Notes: a model not told the origin generated them from the letters alone. Positions 34,655 through 43,936 are shown, counted from the stretch's first letter. The stretch: 64,000 bases of DNA from JANNRA01 sp031401035 (GCA_031401035.1 JANNRA010000204.1:4650-68649); one strand, 5' to 3'. Numbers and translations are program-made.

Positions 34655-37585
34655 CTAGGTGATTGGCGGCCCCAGTTCGCAGCCGTCGAGGGCCGTGCCG
34701 ACGGCGCGCAGCAGTTCGGCGATGGACACCGCCCCGTCGCCGTCACGGTCGACGTTGCGACACGTCGCCGCCGACTGCTCGCCGAGCGCGATCGCCACCC
34801 CCCGCAGCAGCTCGTCGATGCTGATCTCCGAGTTGCCGTTACAGTCACCCGGGCAGCCGAGCCGCAGCGGGGTCGGCGTCGGAGACACGGGCGTCGTCGG
34901 GCTGGGGGTCGGGACATTGCCCGGCGTGCTGTCAGGATCGGCGGGGTCGGAGCCGGCATCGAACTCGTCGCGATCGAGGGCGCCGTCGCCGTCGCGATCG
35001 ACCCCCAGGCGCAGCCCGTCGCCCGGCGGCGCGCAGGTAAACGTCAGCGCCTGCCCGGCGCCGGCGGCCAGGCCACGCAGCGCCGCCGCGGACAGCGGCG
35101 TCTCGGCAGCGCGGTCGCTGCGGACCTCGCCGCTGTCGGCATTGAGCAGATACCCGCGCGCCAGGCCGTCGACCGTTCCCTTCACCACCAGGTCGCATTC
35201 GCGCGCCTGCGGCTGGTCGACGAGCACGAAGCTGGTGCGCGCACGGTCGATCAGCAACTCGATGCGGGCGGCGGCCGGGGCGGCGTTGGCGGCCGTCAGG
35301 GTCACCTGTTGCCCGACAATCGGCGCGAAGGTGGTGTCGAAGGCGTGCACGAAGTGCTCGAGGTCGGCGCGCTCCTCGGTGCTCAACGAAAAGACGGTGG
35401 CGTGCAGGAAATCGAACACCGTCGGGATGCTGCCATCGTGCAGAAAACCGTAGCCGCGCACCTGCGGCCCCTGGTGTTGGAGGCTGGCGGTGGGCAGGCC
35501 GAGGAAGGGAACGCCCGGCATGCCGAACATGCCGACCTTCTGGTAGGCGTTACGCAGGTGGGCGACCTTGAACTCCTGCGGCTCGTTCTCGATCGTCGTG
35601 CGGCCGCTGGTGCCAAAGAAGCCGCGCGACGGGTTGAGCGTGTGGCACCCATTGCAGTTGTCGATGAGATCGGTGACACGACCGAAGTAGAGCGAATGCG
35701 CCCGCGCCTCATCCGGCCGCAGGGCGTTGTCGAGGCGGCGTATTGGGTTGGGCGGCAGGGCGACGGCGAGGATGAAATCGGCGAACGCCTGCATATCGGC
35801 ATCGGCGATCTCCCCCTCGTCGCGGCCGAGGAGACCGGGGAAGGCGCGGTTGAACGTTGCGAAGGCGAGGCGCTCATCGAGCGGGTCGCCACCGCTGCTG
35901 CCGCCGGTCCGGTCGCCGCGCCCATGCATCGGGCCGGCGTCCGCTATGCCGCGCAGCGTCTGCGTCGTCATCGGCCCCTTGAGCGGGTGGAACGGCTGCC
36001 GATTACCCCGCGTGCCGACCGGGTTGTTGCTCGCCAGCACGTCGTCGTCGGGATTGCCGAGATCCCAGGCGAGGCTGTCGAAGTCGGCGAAGACATGGCA
36101 GCTCGCGCACGACGCCTCGCCGTTGCCGGAGGAGAAGCGCGCATCGTAGAGGACGCGCCGGCCCTCCCGCAGGCGCGCCGGCTCGGCATCGTGTAGCGGG
36201 TGCTGGGCGATCTCGGCCGCCGCCGTGGTGTCGATCACCTTCACGGCGTTGTCGAAGCGCGTCAGGACATAGAGGCGGCCGCGCGCCTCGTCGAGCGCCA
36301 GGCCGCACGGGCCGCCGCCGCTGACGGGAATCTGCGTCGCCGCGGCGGGCGTGAAGGTGTCGTTGGCGAGCTCTGCGGCGGCGAAGCGGCCGATGGCGCT
36401 GGAGCCGAACGCGGCGACGTACAGCGTGCCGTCCGAGGCGATGGCGAGATCGAGCGGGGTGGCGAGGCTCGCCGCCTTCACCGCCGCCGGCATCGGCGCG
36501 GTACGATAGCCGGCCGGTAGCGCGGCGATGTGCTTGTTGAGGTGCCGCGCCCGTACGCCGCCGGCATCGATGACGCTGATGCGCGCCTCGTGCAGGTGGC
36601 CGCGCACGGTGCTGGCGCCGGTGCCCGGGCCTTCGAAGCGCACTTCGTTGCGCGCCTCGGTGTTGCTGACGAAGAGCGCGCCGCTGCGCGGATCGACGGC
36701 CATGTTGAAGAGCACCGTGCCGACGTGCGCGAAGGCGGCGCGCTCGACCGGCGGGTCGGCGAGCGCGTCGAGGGCGAAGACGTCGAGGTCGGGCAGATCG
36801 AAGCGCACCGCGTTGTTCCAGTTGCGGCCGAGCTCGTCCTGCCAGACGCCGCTGAGCGCGTCCTGCTTGACGATCAGGCCGACCTCGGGACCGCGTGCAT
36901 TCTGCACGTTGACGTTCGGCGCCGGCAACCCACCGGGCATCTGCGCCGCGGGCAGACCGCCGGGCACCTGTACGCCGTCGACGCCACACGGCGGCGTGGC
37001 GGCGCCGCCGTCGCACACTGCACCCTCGCTGATGCTCGTCGTCTGGTTGCCGGAGTGAAAGACGGCGGCGTAGACCGTGCCGCCGTCCGGCGTCGCCGCC
37101 AGGGCGCGCGGCGTGTCGCCGAACAGCGCCACGATCGTCTCGGGCGCGCCATCGGCGGGCAGCGCGGCGGCGGCGAACACCCACACCAGGGCGCGCGGCG
37201 TGCCGGGCGTGCTCAGCGCCGCCGCCAGGCCGGCGGGCAGGGTCTGGCCGCGGCGCGCGGTGGTGACAAAGGCGCGGCTGAAGGCGCCCTCCTGGCGTCG
37301 GCCGGCGAAGACGACATCGCGCGGCTCGTCGCCGACCAGCAGGGTGCGCACGACGCGCGGCGGCGTGGCGGCAACGTCGACGATGCTGACGCTGTCCGAG
37401 AGGTGGTTGACCACCCACACCTCGGCATCACTGCGGGCCGCGACCGCCACCGGCTCGAGGCCGACCGGCACCGACCCGACCGGCGTCAACCCGCCAGCGC
37501 CGACGGCAAACATCTCGAGGCGACTATCCGGCGTGTTGACGACGAACAGGCGCGTCCCGTCCGGGGACAGCGCCAACGGCCGCAC
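34655..37585 (-). CDS. YVTN-propeller, di-heme cytochrome-motif and dockerin-like secreted protein
   Basis: Large protein (about 976 residues from GTG 37585). The N-terminal half has YVTN-type propeller blades (LALSPDGTRLFVVNTPDSRL, AATPDGGTVYAAVFH, LALDEARGRLYVLTRFDNAVKVID). The middle carries two c-type haem sites, CASCH (in SGNGEASCASCHVFADFD) and CNGCH, in a MauG/cytochrome-c-peroxidase-like setting (HPLKGPMTTQTLRGIAD, HLRNAYQKVGMFGMPG, FLHDGSIPTVFDFL). A PTPSPTTP linker and a Cys-bracketed two-loop dockerin-like module end it. The frame continues upstream of 37585 through a hydrophobic stretch resembling a signal peptide (VLLVALAQPAAAF) but without ATG/GTG; a CTG near 37620 or a frameshift at the REP-like repeat may hide the true start. 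Confidence 0.82.
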   Translation of the reverse strand: MRPLALSPDGTRLFVVNTPDSRLEMFAVGAGGLTPVGSVPVGLEPVAVAARSDAEVWVVNHLSDSVSIVDVAATPPRVVRTLLVGDEPRDVVFAGRRQEGAFSRAFVTTARRGQTLPAGLAAALSTPGTPRALVWVFAAAALPADGAPETIVALFGDTPRALAATPDGGTVYAAVFHSGNQTTSISEGAVCDGGAATPPCGVDGVQVPGGLPAAQMPGGLPAPNVNVQNARGPEVGLIVKQDALSGVWQDELGRNWNNAVRFDLPDLDVFALDALADPPVERAAFAHVGTVLFNMAVDPRSGALFVSNTEARNEVRFEGPGTGASTVRGHLHEARISVIDAGGVRARHLNKHIAALPAGYRTAPMPAAVKAASLATPLDLAIASDGTLYVAAFGSSAIGRFAAAELANDTFTPAAATQIPVSGGGPCGLALDEARGRLYVLTRFDNAVKVIDTTAAAEIAQHPLHDAEPARLREGRRVLYDARFSSGNGEASCASCHVFADFDSLAWDLGNPDDDVLASNNPVGTRGNRQPFHPLKGPMTTQTLRGIADAGPMHGRGDRTGGSSGGDPLDERLAFATFNRAFPGLLGRDEGEIADADMQAFADFILAVALPPNPIRRLDNALRPDEARAHSLYFGRVTDLIDNCNGCHTLNPSRGFFGTSGRTTIENEPQEFKVAHLRNAYQKVGMFGMPGVPFLGLPTASLQHQGPQVRGYGFLHDGSIPTVFDFLHATVFSLSTEERADLEHFVHAFDTTFAPIVGQQVTLTAANAAPAAARIELLIDRARTSFVLVDQPQARECDLVVKGTVDGLARGYLLNADSGEVRSDRAAETPLSAAALRGLAAGAGQALTFTCAPPGDGLRLGVDRDGDGALDRDEFDAGSDPADPDSTPGNVPTPSPTTPVSPTPTPLRLGCPGDCNGNSEISIDELLRGVAIALGEQSAATCRNVDRDGDGAVSIAELLRAVGTALDGCELGPPIT

Positions 37586-37650
37586 CGGTCCGCTCTCGAA
37601 GCCGACGAATGCCGCCGCGGGCTGCGCGAGCGCGACGAGGAGGACCAGAT

Positions 37651-37678
37651 GGCGGGCGCGGCGACCGCCGCGCCCTCC
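37651..37678. repeat. 28-base short palindrome related to the REP-like repeat
   Basis: GGCGGGCGCGGCG and CGCCGCGCCCTCC form 13-base arms with one mismatch. The outer CGCCCTCC-AT end is the same as in the 59-base copies. It sits at the 5' end of the minus-strand YVTN/cytochrome gene. Confidence 0.55.
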
Positions 37679-37872
37679 ATCGACATTAGATCAGCGCGGT
37701 TGCCCCCCGCCTCTCCATCTCCAACGCTCGGCACAGGTCAGTCAAGCACGTCTGCGCCGCGCGCGGCGAGCGGCGCCCGCGGGATCGAGCGATGGCAGCG
37801 CGACTGGCAGCGCGGCTGGCGTTGCCTCCGGCGGCCGACATGCGTAGCGTGCGCGTCCGTCCGGGGGGGTGC

Positions 37873-39801
37873 ATGTCGGTGCCGGTCGACGAATCGCGCG
37901 AATGGCTGGAGGCCGACGGTCTCGGCGGCTTCGCGTCGGGTACCGTTGCCGGCATCCGCACGCGCCGCTACCACGCCCTGCTGCTGGCGGCGGCGACGCC
38001 GCCGACCGGGCGCATGGTGCTGGTCAACGGCTTCGACGCCTGGGTGGAGACCCCCGGCGGCGGCGGCGCGATCACCTCGCAACGGTATGCGCCTGGCGCG
38101 TTGTTTCCGGACGGCGCCCGCAGCCTGGAGCGTTTCGACGCGGAGCCGTGGCCGCGCTGGCGCTTCCAACTCGCCGGCGGCGTCGTCGTCGACCAGGAGC
38201 TGTTCGTGCCGTACGAGCACGCGGCGCTGGTGCTGCGCTGGCGGCTGGCCACGCCCTGCGCCGGGGCGGTGCTGCGCCTGCGGCCGTTCTTCTCCGGGCG
38301 CGACTACCACGCGCTGCACCACGAGAACCCGGCCTTTGCATTCGCGCCCGCGCAGACGGGGGAGCGGCTGGTGTGGCGCCCGTACGACGGCGTGGCGACA
38401 ATCGCCTCGTTCGCCAATGCGACGTATGCGCATGACCCGACCTGGTACCGACAGTTTCTCTACACCGCCGAGCGCCAGCGCGGGCTCGATTGCACCGAGG
38501 ATCTGGCCTCACCCGGGATCTTGCGCTGGGAGTTCGACCGCGGCGACGCGGTGTGGGTGCTGTGTGCCGGGGAGGCCCTCCCCCACCCCGACCTTGCCCC
38601 GCACGGGGACAGGGAGCCCGGGAATCTCGCGCGCTGCGTCGACGAGATGGCGCGAACACAAGGACAGCGGCGCACCTTCGGGTCGCGGCTAGAGCGCGCG
38701 GCGGATGCGTACATCGTGCGGCGCGGCGCCGGGCGGACGATCATCGCCGGCTATCCGTGGTTCACCGACTGGGGGCGCGACACGTTTATCGCCATGCGCG
38801 GGCTGTGCCTGGCCGGCGACCGCCGCGACGACGCGCGGGCGATCCTGCTGGCCTGGGCCGGAGCGGTGTCCGAGGGCATGCTGCCGAACTGCTTTCCCGA
38901 TCACGGCGAGGCCGCGGAGTTCAACTCGGTGGATGCGTCGCTGTGGTACGCCATCGCGGTGCACGAGTACGTCGCCAGCGGCCATGCCTGTGCCGCCGAC
39001 GTCGCAACGCTGCGCGGCGCGGTCGATGCCATCCTCGCCGGCTATGCCGCCGGCACGCGCTTCGGCATTCGCGCCGACGCCGACGGCCTGCTCGCCGCCG
39101 GCGCGCCCGGCGTGCAGCTGACCTGGATGGATGCCAAGGTCGGCGACCGGGTGGTGACGCCGCGCATCGGCAAGCCGGTCGAGGTGCAGGCGCTGTGGCT
39201 GAACGCGCTCGCCAGCGCCGGGCAGTGGACGGCGCGCTGGACCGAGACCCTGCGGCGCGGCCGCGCGGCATTCGCCGCGCGCTTCTGGAACAACGAGCGC
39301 GGCTGCCTCTACGACGTCGTCGACGTCGACCACCACGCCGGCAGCGTCGACGCCGCGTTGCGCCCGAATCAGATCCTCGCCGTCGGCGGCCTGCCGCTGG
39401 CGCTGCTCGACGGCGAGCGCGCACGGGCGGTGGTCGACCTCGTCGAGCAGACGCTGTGGACGCCGCTCGGCCTGCGCTCACTGGCGCCCGGCGAGCCCGG
39501 GTACACGCCGCACTACGACGGCGACGGACGGCAGCGCGACGGCAGTTACCATCAAGGAACGGCGTGGCCGTGGCTGCTCGGGCCGTTCGTCGAGGCGTGG
39601 CTACGCGTGCGCGGCGGCGGCGCGGCGGCACGCAGCGACGCGCGCCAGCGCTTCTACGTCCCGCTGCTGGCGCACCTCGACGCAGCCGGCATCGGACACG
39701 TATCCGAGATTGCCGATGCCGAGGCGCCGCAGACGCCGCGCGGCTGTCCGTTCCAGGCCTGGTCGGTGGGCGAGGCGCTGCGCCTGGAGCGAATGCTGTA
39801 G
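37873..39801 (+). CDS. Amylo-alpha-1,6-glucosidase type glycogen debranching enzyme
   Basis: Product of 642 residues of the archaeal/bacterial GDE family. The N-terminal beta-sandwich domain starts ESREWLEADGLGGFASGT and contains RRYHALLLAA and RPFFSGRDYHALH. The C-terminal (alpha/alpha)6 barrel shows GYPWFTDWGRDTFIAM, EGMLPNCFPDHGEAAEFNSVDASLWY, TWMDAKVGDRVVTPRIGKPVEVQALW, LRPNQILAVGGLPLAL and DGSYHQGTAWPWLLGP. It hydrolyses alpha-1,6-glucosyl branches in storage glucan. ATG at 37873 follows a G-rich Shine-Dalgarno and is preferred; in-frame ATGs at 37840 and earlier exist. It is unrelated in sequence to the GlgX at 23630, so two debranching routes coexist. Confidence 0.93.
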   Translation: MSVPVDESREWLEADGLGGFASGTVAGIRTRRYHALLLAAATPPTGRMVLVNGFDAWVETPGGGGAITSQRYAPGALFPDGARSLERFDAEPWPRWRFQLAGGVVVDQELFVPYEHAALVLRWRLATPCAGAVLRLRPFFSGRDYHALHHENPAFAFAPAQTGERLVWRPYDGVATIASFANATYAHDPTWYRQFLYTAERQRGLDCTEDLASPGILRWEFDRGDAVWVLCAGEALPHPDLAPHGDREPGNLARCVDEMARTQGQRRTFGSRLERAADAYIVRRGAGRTIIAGYPWFTDWGRDTFIAMRGLCLAGDRRDDARAILLAWAGAVSEGMLPNCFPDHGEAAEFNSVDASLWYAIAVHEYVASGHACAADVATLRGAVDAILAGYAAGTRFGIRADADGLLAAGAPGVQLTWMDAKVGDRVVTPRIGKPVEVQALWLNALASAGQWTARWTETLRRGRAAFAARFWNNERGCLYDVVDVDHHAGSVDAALRPNQILAVGGLPLALLDGERARAVVDLVEQTLWTPLGLRSLAPGEPGYTPHYDGDGRQRDGSYHQGTAWPWLLGPFVEAWLRVRGGGAAARSDARQRFYVPLLAHLDAAGIGHVSEIADAEAPQTPRGCPFQAWSVGEALRLERML

Positions 39802-39814
39802 TCGCCGCGTCGCT

Positions 39815-41356
39815 TCAGCGCTGCAGGGCCATCAGGCCGGCGAACAGTTTCTTCACCGTCGGCGTCAGGCGCGTACGGTTGTACAGATCGCCGCACTGGC
39901 GGATGGCCTCGGCCTGGGTCGGATAGGGATGGATGACGTTCGCCAGCGCGCCGAGACCGACCTTGCCGACCATCGCCAGGGTCAGCTCGGAGATCATCTC
40001 ACCGGCGTGCCGTGCGACGATGGTGGCGCCGAGGATCTCGTCGCCGCCGCGCTTGGTGAGGATCTTGACGAAGCCCTCCTCCTCGCCGTCGGTGAGCGCA
40101 CGGTCGACCTCGTGGAACGGTCGCAGCCAGGTATCGACGGCGAGCCCACGCGCCGCCGCCTCGCGCTCGTAGAGGCCGACGTGCGCGATCTCCGGGTCGG
40201 TGTACGTGCACCACGGCATGTGCAGGGCACTGAGCTTCTTGCGCCCGAAGAAGAGCGCGTTCTGGATGACCGTACGGGCGGCGAAATCCGCCGCGTGGGT
40301 GAACTTCCAGTCCATGCACACGTCGCCGCAGGCAAAGATGCGTGGATTGGTGGTGCGCAGGTGGTCGTCGACGTGGACGCCGCGGCGACCGTCGAACTCG
40401 ACCCCGACGGTCTCCAGGCCCATGTCGGCGACGTTCGGGGCACGGCCGGCGCCGACCAGGATCTCGTCGACGCGCAACTCCGTCTCGCCGCCGGCGGTGC
40501 GCACGCGCACCACCTTGTCGACGCCGTCGCGGCGCACCGAGAGGATCTCCGCCGCCAACTCCAGCCGTATGCCCTCGGCGACGAACTGGCGCTGCACGAT
40601 CTCAGCCGCGTCGGTGTCCTCGCGCGGCAGGATGTGCGCTGTGTCGTTCAGCAACGTCACCACGCTGCCGAGGCGCTGGAAGGCCTGCGCCAGTTCACAG
40701 CCGATCGGACCAGCACCGATGACCGCCAAGCGGTCCGGCCGCTGCGTCAGGGTGAAGACGGTTTCGTTGGTGAGATAGCCGGCCTCGGCCAGCCCGGTGA
40801 TCGGCGGCGCGACGGCGCGCGCCCCGCTGGCGATGACCGCCTTCTTGAAGCGCAGCGTGCGGCCGCCGACCTCGACCGTGTCGGCGCCGCTGAAGCGCGC
40901 CTCGCCGAGAAAGACGTCGACACCCTTCTCATCGCGGTAGCGGCGCGCCGAGTCGTTGGCGCTGATGCGGGCGCGGACGCCGCGCATGCGCGCCATCACG
41001 GCGGCGAAGTCCGCCGCGGCGGCGCCGGCGGCGCGGGCCCCGAAGCGGGCGCTGTCATTGGCGTCGAAGACCGCGCGCGAGGCGCGGATGACGGCCTTCG
41101 AGGGCACGCAGCCGACGTTGAGGCAGTCGCCGCCGAGCAGGTGGCGTTCGACCAGCGCGACGCGCGCGCCGAGCCCGGCGGCGCCGGCGGCCGTGATCAG
41201 CCCGGCGGTGCCGCCGCCGATGACCACCAGATTGTAGCGTCCGGCCGGGGTGGGATTCGTCCAGTCGGACGGATGGACGTTCGCCACCAGCGTCCGATTG
41301 CTCTCGTCATCCGGCAGCACCTGCACCGTAGCCATATGCGCCTTTGTGTCACTCAT
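39815..41356 (-). CDS. Mercuric-reductase-like FAD-dependent disulfide oxidoreductase
   Basis: Flavoprotein of 513 residues in the pyridine-nucleotide disulfide oxidoreductase class I group. It has an FAD-binding YNLVVIGGGTAGLITAAGAA, the redox disulfide GGDCLNVGCVPSK (Cys78 and Cys83), an NAD(P)-binding VIGAGPIGCELAQAF, the second FAD motif IFACGDVC and the C-terminal dimer-interface HPYPTQAEA in place of HPTLSE. It lacks an N-terminal HMA domain and the C-terminal Cys pair of true MerA, so Hg(II) reduction is not assured; such proteins often accompany TVP38/DedA membrane proteins. ATG at 41356 has a GGAGGA Shine-Dalgarno sequence. It is convergent with the debranching-enzyme gene, 13 bases apart. 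Confidence 0.9.
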   Translation of the reverse strand: MSDTKAHMATVQVLPDDESNRTLVANVHPSDWTNPTPAGRYNLVVIGGGTAGLITAAGAAGLGARVALVERHLLGGDCLNVGCVPSKAVIRASRAVFDANDSARFGARAAGAAAADFAAVMARMRGVRARISANDSARRYRDEKGVDVFLGEARFSGADTVEVGGRTLRFKKAVIASGARAVAPPITGLAEAGYLTNETVFTLTQRPDRLAVIGAGPIGCELAQAFQRLGSVVTLLNDTAHILPREDTDAAEIVQRQFVAEGIRLELAAEILSVRRDGVDKVVRVRTAGGETELRVDEILVGAGRAPNVADMGLETVGVEFDGRRGVHVDDHLRTTNPRIFACGDVCMDWKFTHAADFAARTVIQNALFFGRKKLSALHMPWCTYTDPEIAHVGLYEREAAARGLAVDTWLRPFHEVDRALTDGEEEGFVKILTKRGGDEILGATIVARHAGEMISELTLAMVGKVGLGALANVIHPYPTQAEAIRQCGDLYNRTRLTPTVKKLFAGLMALQR

Positions 41357-41744
41357 CAGGGATCCTCCGCCAGAGGGAGGATGCCGCGCCGCGGCGGATC
41401 GTTTCAGCCTGGGCGGCGCCCGCTGCGTGACGGTGACCACGCGAAGTCGGCGCCGCGGGCCACCACCTGCTGGGCGGGGTTGTGGGTATCGTTCATCAGC
41501 GCGCGGCCGTGCAGGCAGGGCCGCCGTCATCCGGCGTCGCCGCCAGCAGCGCCGCGGCGACGATTCCACGTGTGGCGCGGCAGTCTCGTCGGCGCCACCG
41601 CGGCGCGCTAGTGCACCGCCGTCGAGATGCCCTCAATCCCACAACCAGCGAGGCGCAGCCTGTGGCGAGGTGGTTCCCCCGTCGGCGGCGATCCCTCTTG
41701 ATCCGATCTCGACGGCGCTGCACTTGTCGAGGGAGGTCGAGCCG
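41357..41744. other. 388-base spacer without a recognisable gene
   Basis: Open frames here are long only because of the GC content, and their translations look non-coding (Arg/Ala/Pro-rich on both strands). The spacer must hold the promoters of the divergent MerA-like gene and the methyltransferase fragment. No RNA gene or clear operator seen. Confidence 0.5.
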
Positions 41745-41912
41745 ATGTCGAGTCACCCCAGCGCCTGTGACCCCGCCCAGTACGACCGCTTCCGCGGCGA
41801 GCGGCAGCAGCCGCTCGACGATCTCCTGGCGCTGCGGCGGCCGCGCCCGGGGATGCGTGTCGTCGACCTCGGCTGCGGCAGCGGCGAGCTGACGCGCCGG
41901 CTGAGCCTTGAT
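41745..41912 (+). pseudogene. SAM-dependent methyltransferase 5' fragment (trans-aconitate methyltransferase-like)
   Basis: ATG at 41745 with a good Shine-Dalgarno (GGGAGG) starts a frame reading ACDPAQYDRFRGERQQPLDD, then MRVVDLGCGSGELTRRLS. These are the N-terminal helix and the SAM-binding motif I (DLGCGSGELT) of Tam-like methyltransferases. After about 56 codons the sequence runs into the inverted-repeat element at 41913 and the homology ends; the open frame continues only to 42011. The remaining 200 or so residues are not found downstream, so insertion was accompanied or followed by deletion. Non-functional by appearance. Confidence 0.75.
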
Positions 41913-42108
41913 GTGACAATCACTTCACACGGAGAAGCGGAGGAACGGAGGCTTCGCTGCGCGAGGCGCGGTCGATGGCGGCTCTCTCGAACGGCGTCGC
42001 CGATGACCTGAAGAAACCGCACCTGTTCGGCTGCGGAGGCGACAAAACGTCACCTGTCGCGGGTCGTCTCCGTTTCTCCGTTCCTCCGTGTAAAATATTT
42101 ATTGTCAC
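41913..42108. mobile_element. Non-autonomous inverted-repeat element (MITE-like), 196 bases
   Basis: The outer ends GTGACAAT (41913-41920) and its complement ATTGTCAC (42101-42108) are followed inward by arms rich in CGGAG units: CACACGGAGAAGCGGAGGAA on the left, and ACACGGAGGAACGGAGAAAC read inward from the right. The interior has no transposase. It interrupts a methyltransferase gene at the left junction. A related shorter inverted repeat lies at 55803-55885. Confidence 0.65.
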
Positions 42109-42292
42109 TTCAAGGTTAGCGACTCCACCCGCAGGACACCGACGTCCTTGGACGTTGGCGCAGGCGTCGACACCAGAGAGGCGGCCGGTCGCCCCGTTCT
42201 CGACCGCGTGCCCGGCGTCGCCGCGCAGCACGTGGCGCGCTGGCGAGCCGCCGCGGTGGCCATCGGCCGCCATCCGTGTTGTTCTCGACCCT

Positions 42293-42760
42293 ATGTCATC
42301 GCGCCCATTCACGGTTCTCGGAGTGCAGCAGATCGCCGTCGGCGGCCCGGACAAGCAGGTGCTGCGGCGATTGTGGATCGACACCCTCGGCCTGACGCAG
42401 ACCGGCACCTTCCGCAGTGAGGCGGAAAACGTCGACGAGGACATCGCCGTCGCCGGCCACGGCGCGCTGAAGGTCGAGGTCGACCTCATGCAGCCGATCG
42501 ACCCCGACAAGAAGCCGAAGGTGCACGAGCCGCCGCTCAACCACATCGGCCTGTGGATCGACGACCTGCACGCCGCCGTCGCCTGGCTCACCGGCCAGGG
42601 CGTGCGCTTCGCCCCCGGCGGCGTGCGCAAGGGCGCCGCGGGGTACGACGTCTGCTTCATCCACCCGAAGGGCAACGAGCAGTCGCCGATCGGCGGCGAG
42701 GGCGTGCTGATCGAGTTGGTGCAGGCGCCGCCCGAGGTGATTGCGGCGCACCGCGCCTAG
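42293..42760 (+). CDS. VOC/glyoxalase-superfamily protein
   Basis: Product of 155 residues with two beta-alpha-beta-beta-beta halves: VLGVQQIAVGGPDKQVLRRL, then LGL..TGTF, and in the second half NHIGLWIDDLHAAVAWL, GYDVCFIHPKGNEQSPIGG and VLIELVQAPP. It resembles methylmalonyl-CoA epimerase and lactoylglutathione lyase, but metal ligands are only partly evident (His in LNHIGLW, Glu in LIELV). Preceding bases 42109-42292 form a spacer downstream of the inverted-repeat element; I see no gene there. No neighbour of the methylmalonyl-CoA pathway is present, so the substrate is open. Confidence 0.82.
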   Translation: MSSRPFTVLGVQQIAVGGPDKQVLRRLWIDTLGLTQTGTFRSEAENVDEDIAVAGHGALKVEVDLMQPIDPDKKPKVHEPPLNHIGLWIDDLHAAVAWLTGQGVRFAPGGVRKGAAGYDVCFIHPKGNEQSPIGGEGVLIELVQAPPEVIAAHRA

Positions 42761-42857
42761 CGCGGGCACCGGGTCCCGTCGCGATCGACCCCCGTACCGA
42801 GTCGTCGCGCCGGGTGGCGACGGCGCCGCGCGCCGACTACGCTGTCGGCGAACGTCG

Positions 42858-43526
42858 ATGCGCCAGATCCTCGTCTACGCCGACTCCCTCACCTGGGGAA
42901 TCATTCCCGACACGCGCCAGCGCCTGCCGTTCGAGCGTCGCTGGCCGGGCGTGCTCGAGGCCCTGCTGTGCGAGCGCGGGGTGCGCGCGCGGGTGATCGA
43001 GGACTGCCTCAACGGCCGGCGCACCGTCTGGGACGATCCCTACAAGCCCGGCCGCAACGGCCTGCTCGGACTCGAGCAGCGCATCGAGGTCAACTCACCG
43101 CTGGCGCTGGTCATCCTCATGCTCGGCACCAACGACTTTCAGGCTCCGCAGGAGCACACCGCCTGGCACTCGGCGCAGGGCATCGCGGCGCTGGTCGGCG
43201 CCGTCCGCCGGGCGCCGATCGAGCCGGGCATGCCCGTGCCCGCCATCCTCGTCGTCGCGCCGCCGCCGCTGCGATCACCGCGCGGGCCGATCGCGCCGAA
43301 GTTCGCCGACGCGGAGCGCAAGTGCGTCGGCCTGGCGGCGGCCTATGCGCGCGTCGCGGACGAGCTGCGCTGCGCCTTCTTCGACGCCGGCGGCGTCACC
43401 GCAACCAGTCAGGTCGATGGCGTCCATCTCGACGCCGACCAGCATAGAATTCTCGGCACCGCGCTCGCCGCACCGGTCACGGCGCTTCTCGAAGCCCAGC
43501 CAACGCGCGTCGAGGGCGGCGAATGA
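42858..43526 (+). CDS. SGNH/GDSL-family hydrolase (arylesterase-like)
   Basis: Product of 222 residues with the SGNH blocks: block I ILVYADSLTWGI (the GDS serine motif appears as ADS), a Gly/Asn-containing CLNGRRTVWDD, block III MLGTNDFQ with the oxyanion Asn, and block V SQVDGVHLDADQH with the Asp-x-x-His pair. It lacks a signal peptide, so it is probably cytoplasmic. ATG at 42858 begins directly before the block I strand; longer openings are unsupported. Its stop overlaps the next gene's ATG by four bases, so the two are co-translated. Likely a carboxylesterase or thioesterase; substrate unknown. Confidence 0.88.
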   Translation: MRQILVYADSLTWGIIPDTRQRLPFERRWPGVLEALLCERGVRARVIEDCLNGRRTVWDDPYKPGRNGLLGLEQRIEVNSPLALVILMLGTNDFQAPQEHTAWHSAQGIAALVGAVRRAPIEPGMPVPAILVVAPPPLRSPRGPIAPKFADAERKCVGLAAAYARVADELRCAFFDAGGVTATSQVDGVHLDADQHRILGTALAAPVTALLEAQPTRVEGGE

Positions 43527-43936
43527 CGGCGCCCCTGCTGAGCGGCATCTTCGTCGCCCTGGCGCTGCTGCACTTTTACTGGGCGGCGGGCGGCGGCGGC
43601 GGGCTCGACGGCTTCGTGCCGAGCGAGGACGGCAAGCCGCTGCTCACCCCCGGCCCGCTCGCCAGCCTGCTCGTCGGCGTCGCCCTGCTGGCGGCGGCGT
43701 TGGTCGTCAGCTGCCGTGCCGGCCAGTGGTGCGTCGGCCTGCCGGCGCCGCTGGCGCGACTCGGCATCTGGGTGATCGCGCTGCTGTTCGCCGCGCGGGC
43801 CATCGGTGAGTTTCGCTACGTCGGCTTCTTCAAGCGCGTCCGCGGCACCCGCTTCGCGCGCCGCGACACCTGGATCTTCAGCCCGCTGTGCGTCGTCATC
43901 GCCATAATGGCGACGCTGCTGGGAGTGGCGCCCTGA
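43523..43936 (+). CDS. DUF3995 membrane protein
   Basis: Product of 137 residues with four predicted membrane helices: LLSGIFVALALLHFYWA, ASLLVGVALLAAALVVS, LARLGIWVIALLFAARAIG and IFSPLCVVIAIMATLLG. The short conserved bits HFYWAAGG and IGEFRYVGFFKRVRGTRFARRD, followed by DTWIFSPLC, match the DUF3995 family (inner-membrane proteins of unknown function). ATG overlaps the esterase stop by four bases, suggesting a two-gene unit. Confidence 0.88.
   Translation: MTAPLLSGIFVALALLHFYWAAGGGGGLDGFVPSEDGKPLLTPGPLASLLVGVALLAAALVVSCRAGQWCVGLPAPLARLGIWVIALLFAARAIGEFRYVGFFKRVRGTRFARRDTWIFSPLCVVIAIMATLLGVAP

Noticed and set aside
39815..41356. True mercuric reductase and a mer operon
   Set aside because: There is no HMA domain, no C-terminal Cys pair and no merR/T/P gene nearby, so only a MerA-like flavoprotein is claimed.
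42293..42760. Methylmalonyl-CoA epimerase
   Set aside because: General VOC similarity only; no mutase or carboxylase genes nearby and metal ligands not all evident.
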